Source: Pseudomonas sp. MYb327 (GTDB lineage Bacteria > Pseudomonadota > Gammaproteobacteria > Pseudomonadales > Pseudomonadaceae). From it: a stretch of 64,000 nucleotides of DNA. Position 1 is the first letter of the stretch, and the number at the start of each line of letters is the position of its first letter. This document shows, one piece after another, positions 37,022 to 45,164 of this stretch. The stretch lies in NCBI RefSeq assembly GCF_040438925.1, contig NZ_CP159258.1, forward strand, positions 1,440,001 to 1,504,000, written 5' to 3'. Below the pieces are notes generated by a model. The model made no database searches, was not told the DNA's origin, and saw nothing but the letters and a program-made list of their open reading frames with translations. Position numbers and translations under genes: made by a program.

Positions 37022-37639
37022 ATGTCGCAGTCAACTGCTTCACCCAAGGCCAGCCATCCACGCTGGCTGAGGCTCACCCATTGGCTGAATGCCCTCGCGG
37101 TAATGGTGATGGTCACAAGCGGTTGGCGCATCTACAACGCCTCGCCGATCTTCGAATTCAGCTTCCCCAAATCGATCACCCTCGGCGGCTGGCTTGGTGG
37201 CGCCTTGCAATGGCACTTCGCGGCGATGTGGTTTCTCGCGATTAACGGCCTCATTTATCTATTCATCAATCTGGTCAGCGGTCGCCTGAAACGACGCTTT
37301 TTCCCGGTTTCACCCCAAGGTGTGCTGCATGACCTGTGGGCCGCGTTGCGGGGCCGGTTGGGGCATGCCGACCTGAGTCATTACAACCAGGTGCAACGGC
37401 TGGCGTACTTGTTCGTGATGGTCGATATCACGCTGCTGGTGATCTCCGGGCTGGTGCTGTGGAAGTCGGTGCAGTTCCCGTTGCTGCGTGAGTTGATGTG
37501 GGGTTACGAAGGTGCACGCCGTGTGCACTTCTTTGCCATGGCACTGCTGATGGCCTTTGTGGCGGTGCATCTGGTGATGGTCGCGTGGGTGCCGAAAACG
37601 CTGTTGGCCATGATCATTGGCCGCAAGGAGCAGGTATGA
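37022..37639 (+). CDS. Cytochrome b membrane subunit (b561/NarI-like)
   Basis: A 205-aa integral membrane haem protein with four hydrophobic segments and conserved His residues (LTHWLNALAV, LQWHFAAMWFL, VHFFAMALL, AVHLVMVAWVP) fit for two b-haems. The ATG at 37022 has GGGAG seven bases upstream. The stop overlaps the next ATG (ATGA), so it is translationally coupled to the Tat-exported molybdoenzyme behind it and probably supplies or accepts its electrons. Confidence 0.9.
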   Translation: MSQSTASPKASHPRWLRLTHWLNALAVMVMVTSGWRIYNASPIFEFSFPKSITLGGWLGGALQWHFAAMWFLAINGLIYLFINLVSGRLKRRFFPVSPQGVLHDLWAALRGRLGHADLSHYNQVQRLAYLFVMVDITLLVISGLVLWKSVQFPLLRELMWGYEGARRVHFFAMALLMAFVAVHLVMVAWVPKTLLAMIIGRKEQV

Positions 37640-38421
37640 AAAAGCGCATTCAGGTCCCCGGGCTGGACGAGGCTTCGGTCCTCACCGACGCCCGCAAGAT
37701 CCTCGCCCCGCAAATCGAAGACCGCTCGCGTCGTTCGTTCCTGCTGCGTGGCCTGACCCTCGGCGGCGTGGCCATGTTGTCCGGCTGCAACCTCACCGAC
37801 AACGACAGCGTCGAAACTGCGCTGTCGTCCATGTCGCGCCTTAACGATCGGGTGCAGGGCTGGCTGTTCAATCCCAATGCCATGGCACCGACCTATCCCG
37901 AGTCGATGATCACCCGGCCATTCCCGTTCAATGCCTTTTACGGCATCGACGAGGCGCCGACGGTAGAGGAGGAGAGCTATCGGCTGGAAGTCACCGGCCT
38001 GGTGGCGGACAAGCGCAGCTGGCGTCTCGAAGAGCTGCGCGCCATGGCGCAGACCGAGCAGATCACCCGGCACATCTGCGTGGAAGGCTGGAGCGCGATC
38101 GGTCGTTGGGGTGGTGTGCGTTTCAGCGATTTCCTCAAGCGCGTTGGCGCCGACACTGACGCCAAATATGTCGGCTTCAAGTGCGCCGATGACTACTACA
38201 CCAGCATCGACATGGCCACCGCACTGCATGCGCAAACCTTGTTGGCGCTGACTTATGACGGCGCCGTGCTGCCTCGTGAATACGGCTTCCCGATGAAGCT
38301 GCGCATGCCGACCAAGCTTGGCTACAAGAATCCCAAACACATCCAGGCGATTTTCGTCAGCAACACCTACAGCGGCGGCTACTGGGAAGACCAGGGCTAC
38401 AACTGGTTCGGTGGCAGCTGA
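37636..38421 (+). CDS. Tat-exported sulfite-oxidase-type molybdoenzyme
   Basis: A 261-aa protein with a twin-arginine motif (RRSFLLRGLTLGG) followed by a lipobox-like cysteine (LSGC), then a molybdopterin-binding domain of the sulfite oxidase/MsrP (YedY) superfamily. CVEGWSAIGRWGGVRF contains the conserved Cys expected to bind molybdenum, and GFPMKLRMPTKLGYKNPKHI is a signature downstream. It is coupled to the cytochrome b gene upstream. The natural substrate could be a sulfoxide or another oxyanion; it lacks the usual MsrQ-type partner and is paired with the b-type cytochrome instead. Confidence 0.88.
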   Translation: MKKRIQVPGLDEASVLTDARKILAPQIEDRSRRSFLLRGLTLGGVAMLSGCNLTDNDSVETALSSMSRLNDRVQGWLFNPNAMAPTYPESMITRPFPFNAFYGIDEAPTVEEESYRLEVTGLVADKRSWRLEELRAMAQTEQITRHICVEGWSAIGRWGGVRFSDFLKRVGADTDAKYVGFKCADDYYTSIDMATALHAQTLLALTYDGAVLPREYGFPMKLRMPTKLGYKNPKHIQAIFVSNTYSGGYWEDQGYNWFGGS

Positions 38422-38474
38422 CGAGCGCCCGACAATTTCCCCGTCCGCAACCCAATGCATCAAGGAGTTTCATC

Positions 38475-38741
38475 ATGAAAAAGTTGACCACCGTTGTTCT
38501 GTCCATGTGTCTGGCCGTTGGTGCTGCGTCTGTGTTCGCTGCTGACACCATGAGCAACGACAGCATGAGCAAGGATTCGATGTCCAAGGATGCGATGAAA
38601 AAAGACTCGATGTCCAAGGATGCAATGTCCAAGGACGCTATGAAAAAAGATTCGATGTCCAAGGATTCCATGAGCAAGGACGGCATGAAGAAAGATGCCA
38701 TGTCCAAAGACGCGATGAAAAAGGACGCCATGTCCCAGTAA
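38475..38741 (+). CDS. Exported pentapeptide MXKDX-repeat protein
   Basis: An 88-aa protein with a signal peptide (about 1-22, ending SVFA) and twelve tandem pentapeptides of the form M-S/K-K/N-D-S/A/G, ending MSQ. Such repeats are highly charged and Met-rich. It follows the molybdoenzyme by 53 bp and has its own ribosome site (AAGGAG). Met-rich periplasmic repeats may serve in metal binding or as an oxidation sink; this is inference. Confidence 0.85.
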   Translation: MKKLTTVVLSMCLAVGAASVFAADTMSNDSMSKDSMSKDAMKKDSMSKDAMSKDAMKKDSMSKDSMSKDGMKKDAMSKDAMKKDAMSQ

Positions 38742-38947
38742 CTCGCGTCCTGTCATTCGGGGCCTGATTTGCGTTCAAGCCCCCATGACAATTGATAGCA
38801 TTTTCAATGCTGCGAATCTGTTTGATCATTGATTTCATCGACTCCCTGTATCAAAAATGAATTTCCGCAGATACCGTTGCTCATACCTGTAGGTAGCGGA
38901 TTTAGAGCCCGCGAAAGTCATTGATGAGATCAGGGAGCGGCAAGGTC

Positions 38948-39355
38948 ATGAGTCGAGTACCGACGGCGGGCGAACACCTTCCTCACGGGTTGATCCTGGT
39001 GGTTGAAGACGACCCGCTGATCCTGGAATTTCTCTGTGAAATTCTTCAGGACGAAGGTTATGTGGTGCAACCGCAGTCCAGTGCGGATGCTGCCTCGGTG
39101 TATTTGCAGGAGCACGCTCCGGACGTCAGGTTGTTGCTGACTGACATCACCATGCCGGGCACGCTAAATGGTGCGGATCTGGCCAATCTGTTCGGTGATC
39201 GTTGGCCGGAAAAACCGATCATGATCATGTCCGGCTTCGAAACCCCTGAAAGCTCCGGGGTCCGGCACGAAGTTTCGTTCATCAAGAAACCCTGGGCGCT
39301 GGGGCAGCTTCTTGATTGTGTGGACGGTGCCCTGAAATCACGCCGTACCCTCTAG
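38948..39355 (+). CDS. Receiver-domain response regulator
   Basis: A 135-aa single-domain response regulator. Visible are VEDDPLILEF (acidic pocket), the phospho-acceptor Asp in LLLTDITMPG and the Lys in SFIKKPWALG. No output domain is present. The start at 38948 follows a GGGAG; an ATG at 38924 is an alternative with no site. A partner kinase is not evident next to it. It could serve as a phosphate sink or act in a phosphorelay. Confidence 0.88.
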   Translation: MSRVPTAGEHLPHGLILVVEDDPLILEFLCEILQDEGYVVQPQSSADAASVYLQEHAPDVRLLLTDITMPGTLNGADLANLFGDRWPEKPIMIMSGFETPESSGVRHEVSFIKKPWALGQLLDCVDGALKSRRTL

Positions 39356-39357
39356 GC

Positions 39358-39422
39358 GCTGCCGCAGGCTGCGATCTTTTGATCTTGTATTTGAAAAGCC
39401 AAAGATCGCAGCCTGCGGCAGC
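39358..39422. repeat. Perfect 22-bp inverted repeat, 'AAAGATCGCAGCC' family
   Basis: Arms 39358-39379 and 39401-39422 are perfectly complementary over 22 bp around a 21-base loop, immediately after the response regulator stop. The same family recurs at 42415, 44110 and 54787 and probably acts as terminator as well as dispersed repeat. Confidence 0.88.
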
Positions 39423-39484
39423 TCCTACAGGGTTCGTGTACATTCGCTGGGACACCCGGTGAACCTTGAGACAGGAAAGTCCCT

Positions 39485-40153
39485 TTGCCCCCTCAAAAAT
39501 CCGTCTTTGATACTCCATACCGTGCCTTCCTCTTAGACATGGACGGCACCATCCTCACGTCAATTGCCGCCGCCGAGCGCGTTTGGGCCACCTGGGCTAT
39601 TCGCCATGGCGTAGATGTCGAGACCTTCCTGCCCACCATCCACGGCGCCCGCGCCATCGATACCATTAATCGCCTTGCGTTACCCGGCGTCGATGCCGAG
39701 GCCGAAGCCGCATGGATCACCCAAGCGGAAATCGAGGATGTCGACGGGGTAGAAGAAGTGGTTGGCGCGGCGGAATTTCTCAAAGCATTGCCGGCTCATC
39801 AATGGGCCATCGTCACTTCTGCACCGAGAACGCTGGCGTTGCGGCGAATGGCCGCCGCCGGCATTCCGGAGCCGGATGTGATGGTCACTGCCGAAGATGT
39901 CACCGCCGGCAAACCGGACCCGTCCGGATATCGATTGGCAGCTCAACGGCTCGGCGTCGAGATATCCAATTGCCTGGTTTTCGAGGACGCGACGGTGGGC
40001 ATTCTCGCGGCCGAGGCGGCAGGAGCGGACTTGATGATCGTCACGGCGACCCATGAACAGCCGATTCAGACGGCCCATACCACGCTGGCAAGTTATGACG
40101 ACGTTGCTGCTCGTGTAGAAGCCGACGGCAAGATTCGACTTCTCACCGTCTGA
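39485..40153 (+). CDS. HAD-superfamily phosphatase (TTG start)
   Basis: A 222-aa HAD subfamily IA hydrolase. The motifs are LLDMDGTIL (catalytic Asp pair), the TSAP Thr/Ser motif, the Lys in GKPDPSGYRLA, and the acidic VFEDATVGI. No ATG fits ahead of motif I: the TTG at 39485 has a good AGGAAAG site six bases upstream. Family members are phosphoglycolate-, sugar- or nucleotide-phosphatases; the substrate is unknown. Confidence 0.88.
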   Translation: MPPQKSVFDTPYRAFLLDMDGTILTSIAAAERVWATWAIRHGVDVETFLPTIHGARAIDTINRLALPGVDAEAEAAWITQAEIEDVDGVEEVVGAAEFLKALPAHQWAIVTSAPRTLALRRMAAAGIPEPDVMVTAEDVTAGKPDPSGYRLAAQRLGVEISNCLVFEDATVGILAAEAAGADLMIVTATHEQPIQTAHTTLASYDDVAARVEADGKIRLLTV

Positions 40154-40194
40154 TGTGGGAGCAGGCTCGCTTCCACAGGGGATTTGTGTTCGTT

Positions 40195-40431
40195 TCAGTA
40201 AATCTTGGGAATCAGCCGCCAGCTGCGGGCGCAGTAAGCCTCGTATTCACCCCCGAATTGCGCCCGTAACAACGCCTCTTCCGAAGGTATCCGCGCAATC
40301 AACGGAATCACCGTCAGCGCTGCCAGCAACAACCCAACTGCCGAACGAAACGCCAGCGCCCAAACCGCCAGCCAGAGGTAGGCGAGGGTGGAGACAATGG
40401 CGAAAAACGCCAGTTTGGCTGAGATTTTCAT
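40195..40431 (-). pseudogene. Internally deleted isoprenylcysteine-methyltransferase-like gene
   Basis: A short 78-aa frame with an intact start (ATG 40431, GGGAGG site) and stop. The first about 23 residues resemble the N-terminal membrane segment of full-length Pseudomonas ICMT-family proteins, and residues from WALAFRSAVG onward match the C-terminus of the same family, including EEALLRAQFGGEYEAYCARSWRLIP. The middle of about 140 residues, containing the SAM-binding part, is missing with the frame preserved. The product would be a membrane fragment without catalysis. Confidence 0.7.
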
Positions 40432-40465
40432 GAGGCCTCCCAAAATGCTGGTGTGACCCCTTCAT

Positions 40466-40544
40466 TGTAGGAGCTGGCTTGCCGGCGATGGCGGTGTAAC
40501 TGACACCCGTGGCGCCTGTTTCTCGAGCAAGCCGGCTCCTACAG
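40466..40544. repeat. REPIN overlapping the glxA stop
   Basis: Inverted REP pair TAGGAGCTGGCTTGCCGGCG and CAAGCCGGCTCCTA. The right arm extends into the end of the regulator gene at 40539: the CTG-TAG ending of that gene is the outer edge of the repeat. Confidence 0.85.
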
Positions 40545-41492
40545 CGACGACGGACGATCGGATCTTGCGCTGCGCCGAATCACCTGCGGCGGTTGCCCGA
40601 ACGCTCGTAGAAATGCTTCGCGCATGCGGCGAGGATCACTGAAGCCCGTTTCCAGGGCGATCTGTTCGAGCGTGAGACGCCCGCGTTCGAGCATCTGCCG
40701 CGCTGCCTCCAGGCGCAGGTTTTCGATTGCCTTGGCTGGCGACTGACCGGTTTCGGCGCGAAACGCGCGGCTGAACTGACGCGGGCTGAGGCCTGCCACG
40801 TCCGCCAATTGTTCGACCGATAAGGTTTCGGCGAGGTGTTCCCGGGCGTAGCCGAGGACGGTTTGAATGCGGTCGGATTTCGGCTCCAGCTCCAGCAGCG
40901 CCGAATGCTGTGACTGGCCGCCGGCCCTGCGGTGGTACATGACCAATTTCTGCGCCACCGAGCGCGCAAGTTCCGCGCCGTGATCCTTTTCGACCATGGC
41001 CAGCGCCAGGTCGATACCGGCGGTCATGCCGGCGGAAGTCCAGATCGAACCGTCGATGACGTAAATGCGGTCGGCTTCCACCGTGATCGACGGAAAACGC
41101 TCTTGCAACTGCCGCGCATAGGCCCAGTGCGTGGTCGCCCGGCGTCCTTCCAGCAATCCGGCCTGAGCGATGACGAAAGCCCCGGAACATATCGACGCCG
41201 TGCGCCGCGCGGTTTGGGCACTGGCACGCAAGTAGTCGAGAACGCCTTCCGGCGCCTGTTCGAGGATAGCGTCGCCGCCGACCACGATCACCGTATCGAA
41301 CACCTGCTCACCAAACGCCTCGGTGCCGACACTCAGGCCACCGGACGCGCGCAGGGTGCTGCCGTCTTCGGACAGCACGCGCACGTCATACAGGGTTTCA
41401 CCGGCACTGAAGTTGGCGTACTCGAACACCGGCATCGCCGCCAGCGCCATGGATTGGAACCCCTCGAACACCACAAACGCCACGGTAATCAT
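40539..41492 (-). CDS. GlxA-family transcriptional regulator
   Basis: A 317-aa regulator: an N-terminal DJ-1/PfpI-like domain (about 1-170, with the nucleophile-type Cys in ASICSGAFVIAQAGLL) and a C-terminal AraC helix-turn-helix (about 215-305: LSVEQLADVAGLSPRQFSRAFRAETGQSPAKAIENL, then LEQIALETGFSD). A divergent SDR gene begins 125 bp away and may be a target. The stop codon lies within a REPIN. A second member of the family is at 42964-43989. Confidence 0.9.
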   Translation of the reverse strand: MITVAFVVFEGFQSMALAAMPVFEYANFSAGETLYDVRVLSEDGSTLRASGGLSVGTEAFGEQVFDTVIVVGGDAILEQAPEGVLDYLRASAQTARRTASICSGAFVIAQAGLLEGRRATTHWAYARQLQERFPSITVEADRIYVIDGSIWTSAGMTAGIDLALAMVEKDHGAELARSVAQKLVMYHRRAGGQSQHSALLELEPKSDRIQTVLGYAREHLAETLSVEQLADVAGLSPRQFSRAFRAETGQSPAKAIENLRLEAARQMLERGRLTLEQIALETGFSDPRRMREAFLRAFGQPPQVIRRSARSDRPSSL

Positions 41493-41617
41493 TGCCAGGC
41501 CCTCAAAATGGTCATGTCCTGAAAACGTACATTAAACGTCATTTGAGACGAGCACGAATCAATTTATAACGGATCACACCCGGCGTCTGTTTCGCCTCAT
41601 CGTGAAGGAAATCGAAC

Positions 41618-42409
41618 ATGGCTCTCTCTTCCAAAGGCACTGCACTGATCACAGGTGCTTCATCCGGAATCGGCGCGGTGTATGCCGACCGTCTCGCCCG
41701 GCAGGGTTACGACCTGATTCTGGTGGCTCGCAGCCAGGCAAAACTCAACACCTTGGCCAATCGCTTGAGCGACCAGACCGGCCGCAGCGTGGAAGTGGTT
41801 ACCGCGGATTTGCAAGACAAGGCCGACTTGTTGCGGGTCGAACAGATCCTGCGTACCGATGCGAGCATCACCCTGTTGGTCAACAACGCCGGGGTCGGCG
41901 CGGTCATGCCATTGCTGGAAAGTCCGGTGGATGACATGGAAGACATGATCACCCTCAACATCACCGCGTTGACACGCCTGGCTTACGCCGCAGCGCCGGG
42001 CTTCGTCGCGCGGGGTGCCGGGACTGTGATTAACATCTCATCAATCGTCGCCATCGCACCGGAAATCCTGAACGGCGTGTATGGCGCAACCAAGGCGTTT
42101 GTCCTCGGCCTGAGTCAATCGATGCATCGTGAATTGGCGGACAAAGGCGTCCGCATCCAGGCCGTGTTGCCGGGCGCGACCGCCACTGACTTCTGGCGAG
42201 AAGCCGGCAACCCGGTGGAAAACCTGCCGCAGGAGATCGTGATGTCTGCCGAAGACATGGTCGATGCTGCATTGGTGGGGCTTGAGATGGGTGAAGTGGT
42301 GACCATTCCGGGTTTGCACGATGGCGAGCAATGGGATCGCTATGAGGCGCAGCGCCAAGTGCTGTCCGGGTTGTTCGGCAATTCGACGGCAGCGGCGCGT
42401 TATCGCTGA
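41618..42409 (+). CDS. SDR-family oxidoreductase
   Basis: A 263-aa short-chain dehydrogenase. The nucleotide-binding motif is TGASSGIGAVYA at about 12-23, NNAGVG at about 90, and the catalytic Ser with YGATKAF (YxxxK) at about 152-158. The Arg in VARSQAK after beta-2 favours NADP. It is divergent from glxA, which may regulate it. The substrate is unknown. Confidence 0.92.
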   Translation: MALSSKGTALITGASSGIGAVYADRLARQGYDLILVARSQAKLNTLANRLSDQTGRSVEVVTADLQDKADLLRVEQILRTDASITLLVNNAGVGAVMPLLESPVDDMEDMITLNITALTRLAYAAAPGFVARGAGTVINISSIVAIAPEILNGVYGATKAFVLGLSQSMHRELADKGVRIQAVLPGATATDFWREAGNPVENLPQEIVMSAEDMVDAALVGLEMGEVVTIPGLHDGEQWDRYEAQRQVLSGLFGNSTAAARYR

Positions 42410-42414
42410 ATAAA

Positions 42415-42497
42415 AGATCGCAGCCTCGTTTCACTCGACAACTCCCACAGAGGCGTTGACCCTCTAGGAGTTGTCGAGCGAAACGAGGCTGCGATCT
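42415..42497. repeat. Long inverted repeat, about 31-bp arms
   Basis: Arms 42415-42445 and 42467-42497 pair over 31 bp with one mismatch around a 21-base loop, between the SDR gene and the convergent DUF2388 gene. The outer part belongs to the AAAGATCGCAGCC family. It would form a very stable RNA hairpin in both directions and is likely a bidirectional terminator. Confidence 0.85.
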
Positions 42498-42554
42498 GTT
42501 GATCTTCCAGCCACTTCGCTCGCCAGCGTCTGGTGACCACAGTTATTGACCGGG

Positions 42555-42863
42555 CTAGTTACCTTCCTGAACCAGGATTGCCCGAGCCAGGTCTTCATCG
42601 CTGGCACTGTTGAGGTCTGGATGTTCCTGACGGATCCGTTGCAGTACCTGTTCCAGATAAACCCCGCGAATCGCACCGCCACTGGCTACGAAACTGGAGG
42701 CGTCATCCCGGGCGGGAATCATCAGTTTGTGATCCTTGAACGTCGAATACAGCGAGGCGGAAACCCCGGCCGACGTGGCGACATCTTTTGCGTCGACATC
42801 AGCCATGGCGGAGCCGACGGGCAAGCACAGCAAAAGGGAAGAAATGATAATCAGACGGCGCAT
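42555..42863 (-). CDS. DUF2388-family exported protein
   Basis: A 102-aa protein with a signal peptide (RRLIIISSLLLCLPVGSAMA) and the DUF2388 core: SAGVSASLYSTFKDHKLMIPARDDASSFVASGGAIRG. Ribosome site GAGG before ATG 42863. DUF2388 proteins are found in Pseudomonas, usually in small periplasmic proteins of unknown function. It is convergent with the SDR gene across a long hairpin. Confidence 0.85.
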   Translation of the reverse strand: MRRLIIISSLLLCLPVGSAMADVDAKDVATSAGVSASLYSTFKDHKLMIPARDDASSFVASGGAIRGVYLEQVLQRIRQEHPDLNSASDEDLARAILVQEGN

Positions 42864-42963
42864 GACGGTGTCCTCTGAAGGCGTGAAGCAAAAAGGAAGT
42901 ACCTCACCTTTAGGATGCCCGACGATCGTCAGGAGTTCCCGTGTCGATGCTGTAGCCGCTTAT

Positions 42964-43989
42964 TCAGCGCGAAAACCGGTTGCGATAGTCCCGTGGCGAG
43001 ACCCCCAGATTGCGCTGAAACGTCAGGCGCATACGCTCTTCGTCACCGAAGCCACACAACCGGGAAATTTGATCGATGTTGCGTTCTGAATCTTCCAGCA
43101 AACGCCGCGCTGCCTCCACGCGCAACACCTCCACCGCTTTGGCCGGAGTTCTCCCGGTCTTGAGTTTGTAGACCCGGGCAAAGTTTCGCGGACTCATTTG
43201 CACCTGTTGGGCGAGCGTTTCCACCGTGAGGTTGGCGCCGTCCAGGTTCTGCGTGATCCACAGATGCAGATCGTCGAACGCCGCGCCCTCGTCCGTTTGC
43301 GATTGCAGCAATTGGCTGTACTGCGCCTGGCCACCGGGACGCTTGAGAAACACCACCATTTCCCGCGCCACCAGCAATGCCAACTCACGCCCGCAATCTT
43401 CTTCGACCAACGCCAGCGCCAGGTCGATACCGGCGCTGACTCCGGCCGAAGTCCAGACTGACTCCTGTTTGACGAAGATTGCATCGTTGTCCACTTCAAT
43501 CGACGGGTAGCGCTCCTTGAGCATGCCGCACATCGCCCAATGGGTGGCGGCGCGCCGGCCATCGAGCAAGCCGGCCTGGGCCAGCAGGAAAGTCCCGCTG
43601 CACACCGAGGCGGTGCGCCTGACCTTGGACGATGCTTCCCTCAGCCAATCGACCAAATCCAAAGAGTTGTTCATCGCCATGATGATGACCGGGGCACCGG
43701 GAACGATCAGCGTGTCGATCGATTGTGCGGCGAAGTCGCGTAGCGACACGGTATCGACTGCCAGGCCCTCGGCGGTTTGAATCAGGCCGCCGTCCAGGCT
43801 GGCTGTTTGCAGCTTGTAACCTGGCAGGTTGCTGCTGTCCAAGTAGCGCGAGGCAGCCCAGAACACAGTTTGTGCACCGGTCAAATCCAGCAGTCCCATC
43901 TCGGGATACGCAAGAAATACGACTAAACGCGGCTGTTCGGAGGGAGACTCGAGGGGGACGAGGGCGATATCGTTCATGGGCATCTGCAT
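42964..43989 (-). CDS. GlxA-family transcriptional regulator (second copy)
   Basis: A 341-aa regulator with an N-terminal DJ-1/PfpI domain (Cys in ASVCSGTFLLAQAGLLDGRR) and a C-terminal AraC helix-turn-helix (LTVETLAQQVQMSPRNFARVYKLKTGRTPAKAVEVL, then IDQISRLCGFGDEERM). It is clearly a paralogue of the regulator at 40539-41492. Alternative starts at 43983 and 43977 exist. The regulated gene is not evident, because upstream lies a 580-bp gap with only repeats. Confidence 0.9.
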   Translation of the reverse strand: MQMPMNDIALVPLESPSEQPRLVVFLAYPEMGLLDLTGAQTVFWAASRYLDSSNLPGYKLQTASLDGGLIQTAEGLAVDTVSLRDFAAQSIDTLIVPGAPVIIMAMNNSLDLVDWLREASSKVRRTASVCSGTFLLAQAGLLDGRRAATHWAMCGMLKERYPSIEVDNDAIFVKQESVWTSAGVSAGIDLALALVEEDCGRELALLVAREMVVFLKRPGGQAQYSQLLQSQTDEGAAFDDLHLWITQNLDGANLTVETLAQQVQMSPRNFARVYKLKTGRTPAKAVEVLRVEAARRLLEDSERNIDQISRLCGFGDEERMRLTFQRNLGVSPRDYRNRFSR

Positions 43990-44109
43990 TGGCGAGTTGG
44001 AATAATGTTAATTCGCAAACGGTATAAGCGTTATCGCAGCCGGTCGGTTGTCCGGATTTCAGGGTTTTATGTCACTTGGCCAGGAAAATTTCAACCCAGC
44101 CAATTCTTG

Positions 44110-44178
44110 CCACAGGCTGCGATCTTTTGATCTTCTCCAAGTACACGTAGATCAAGATCAAAAGATCGCAACCTGCGG
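44110..44178. repeat. Inverted repeat, 'AAAGATCGCAGCC' family
   Basis: Arms 44110-44134 and 44154-44178 pair over 25 bp with two mismatches. It is in the 580-bp gap 43990-44570, which holds no gene. Confidence 0.82.
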
Positions 44179-44281
44179 AAGCTCCATCGGCCCGATGTGG
44201 TCATTTGCAGTGCTCAAACCGGTTTTCTTAACTGTTGCTGGACGGTGGGAGCTATCCCGGGACGTTCTGATTGAAGCAGTG

Positions 44282-44393
44282 GTGGCGAGCGAGCTTGCTC
44301 GCGCTTGAGTGCGCAGCACTCACAAGATCTCAATGGTTATGAGATTTTGAGGCTGCTGCGCAAGCCAGCGGGAGCAAGCTCCCTCGCCACAGG
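44282..44393. repeat. Inverted pair of 'GAGGGAGC' repeats
   Basis: GGCGAGCGAGCTTGCTCGC and GGGAGCAAGCTCCCTCGCC facing each other across about 75 bp, in the same gap upstream of the DinB gene. Confidence 0.8.
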
Positions 44394-44570
44394 TTTTTCA
44401 TTCACTCAATATCTTTTGGAGTGAGTTGATTGGGGGATGTGCCTGGCGCTGGCTGAGCGATAGTGGACTCACTGGCCGGTCAGCGCCTGTACCGATGATC
44501 AGCGTCCGCGTCGCCGGGCGCGGATAGCGCTATCCTTTGGTGATGCGCTCATCGCCATCGGAGAAGTCTG

Positions 44571-45164
44571 ATGATCAACGTACGCACTGCCCGAATGCTT
44601 GCCGATTACAAACAATGGGCCAACCAGCGTCTCTTCGACAATCTGGTGCAACTGCCGGCGGCCGAGGTCTACAAAGAGCGCGCCGGGATTTTCAAGAACA
44701 TGATCGGCACGCTCAACCACATCTATGTGGTCGACTGCCTCTGGCAGGCTCACCTCGAAGGCCGAGGGCACAGCTTCAAAACCTCCCATGATTTGGTCCA
44801 CCCTGAACTGCTCTCACTGCGCCAGGCACAACAGGACGTCGATCACTGGTACTGCGACTGGAGCGTTCGGCAGACCGATGCCTCGCTGGACAAGCCCGTG
44901 CGCTTCACTTTTATTTCCGGGGAAAGCGGCACCATGAGCGCCGGCGCGATGCTGATGCATGTGGTCAACCACGCGAGCTATCACCGTGGCTGGGTGATCC
45001 AGATGTACTTCGAAATCCCGGCCATGCCGCCAATGACCGACTTGCCGATCTACCTGCGCGAGACCGATCCGGCATTCAACTCACTCAATGCCCCGGCAGT
45101 GGAGCCGACATGTGCGCCGCAATTTTCGAGCGCAACCAACGTTCTGCCGGATCGTTATCGTTGA
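44571..45164 (+). CDS. DinB-family (DUF664-like) four-helix protein
   Basis: A 197-aa protein with the DinB helical-bundle pattern: a His in the first core helix (NMIGTLNHIYVVDCLWQAHLEG) and the paired His residues near the end (LMHVVNHASYHRGWVIQMYF), which together bind a metal. DinB members are metal-dependent hydrolases or thiol transferases of diverse function. The last about 20 residues (from APAVEPTCAPQ onward) have no family counterpart: normal members end shortly after the last helix, and here the tail overlaps the LysR gene on the opposite strand by 80 bp. Confidence 0.87.
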   Translation: MINVRTARMLADYKQWANQRLFDNLVQLPAAEVYKERAGIFKNMIGTLNHIYVVDCLWQAHLEGRGHSFKTSHDLVHPELLSLRQAQQDVDHWYCDWSVRQTDASLDKPVRFTFISGESGTMSAGAMLMHVVNHASYHRGWVIQMYFEIPAMPPMTDLPIYLRETDPAFNSLNAPAVEPTCAPQFSSATNVLPDRYR

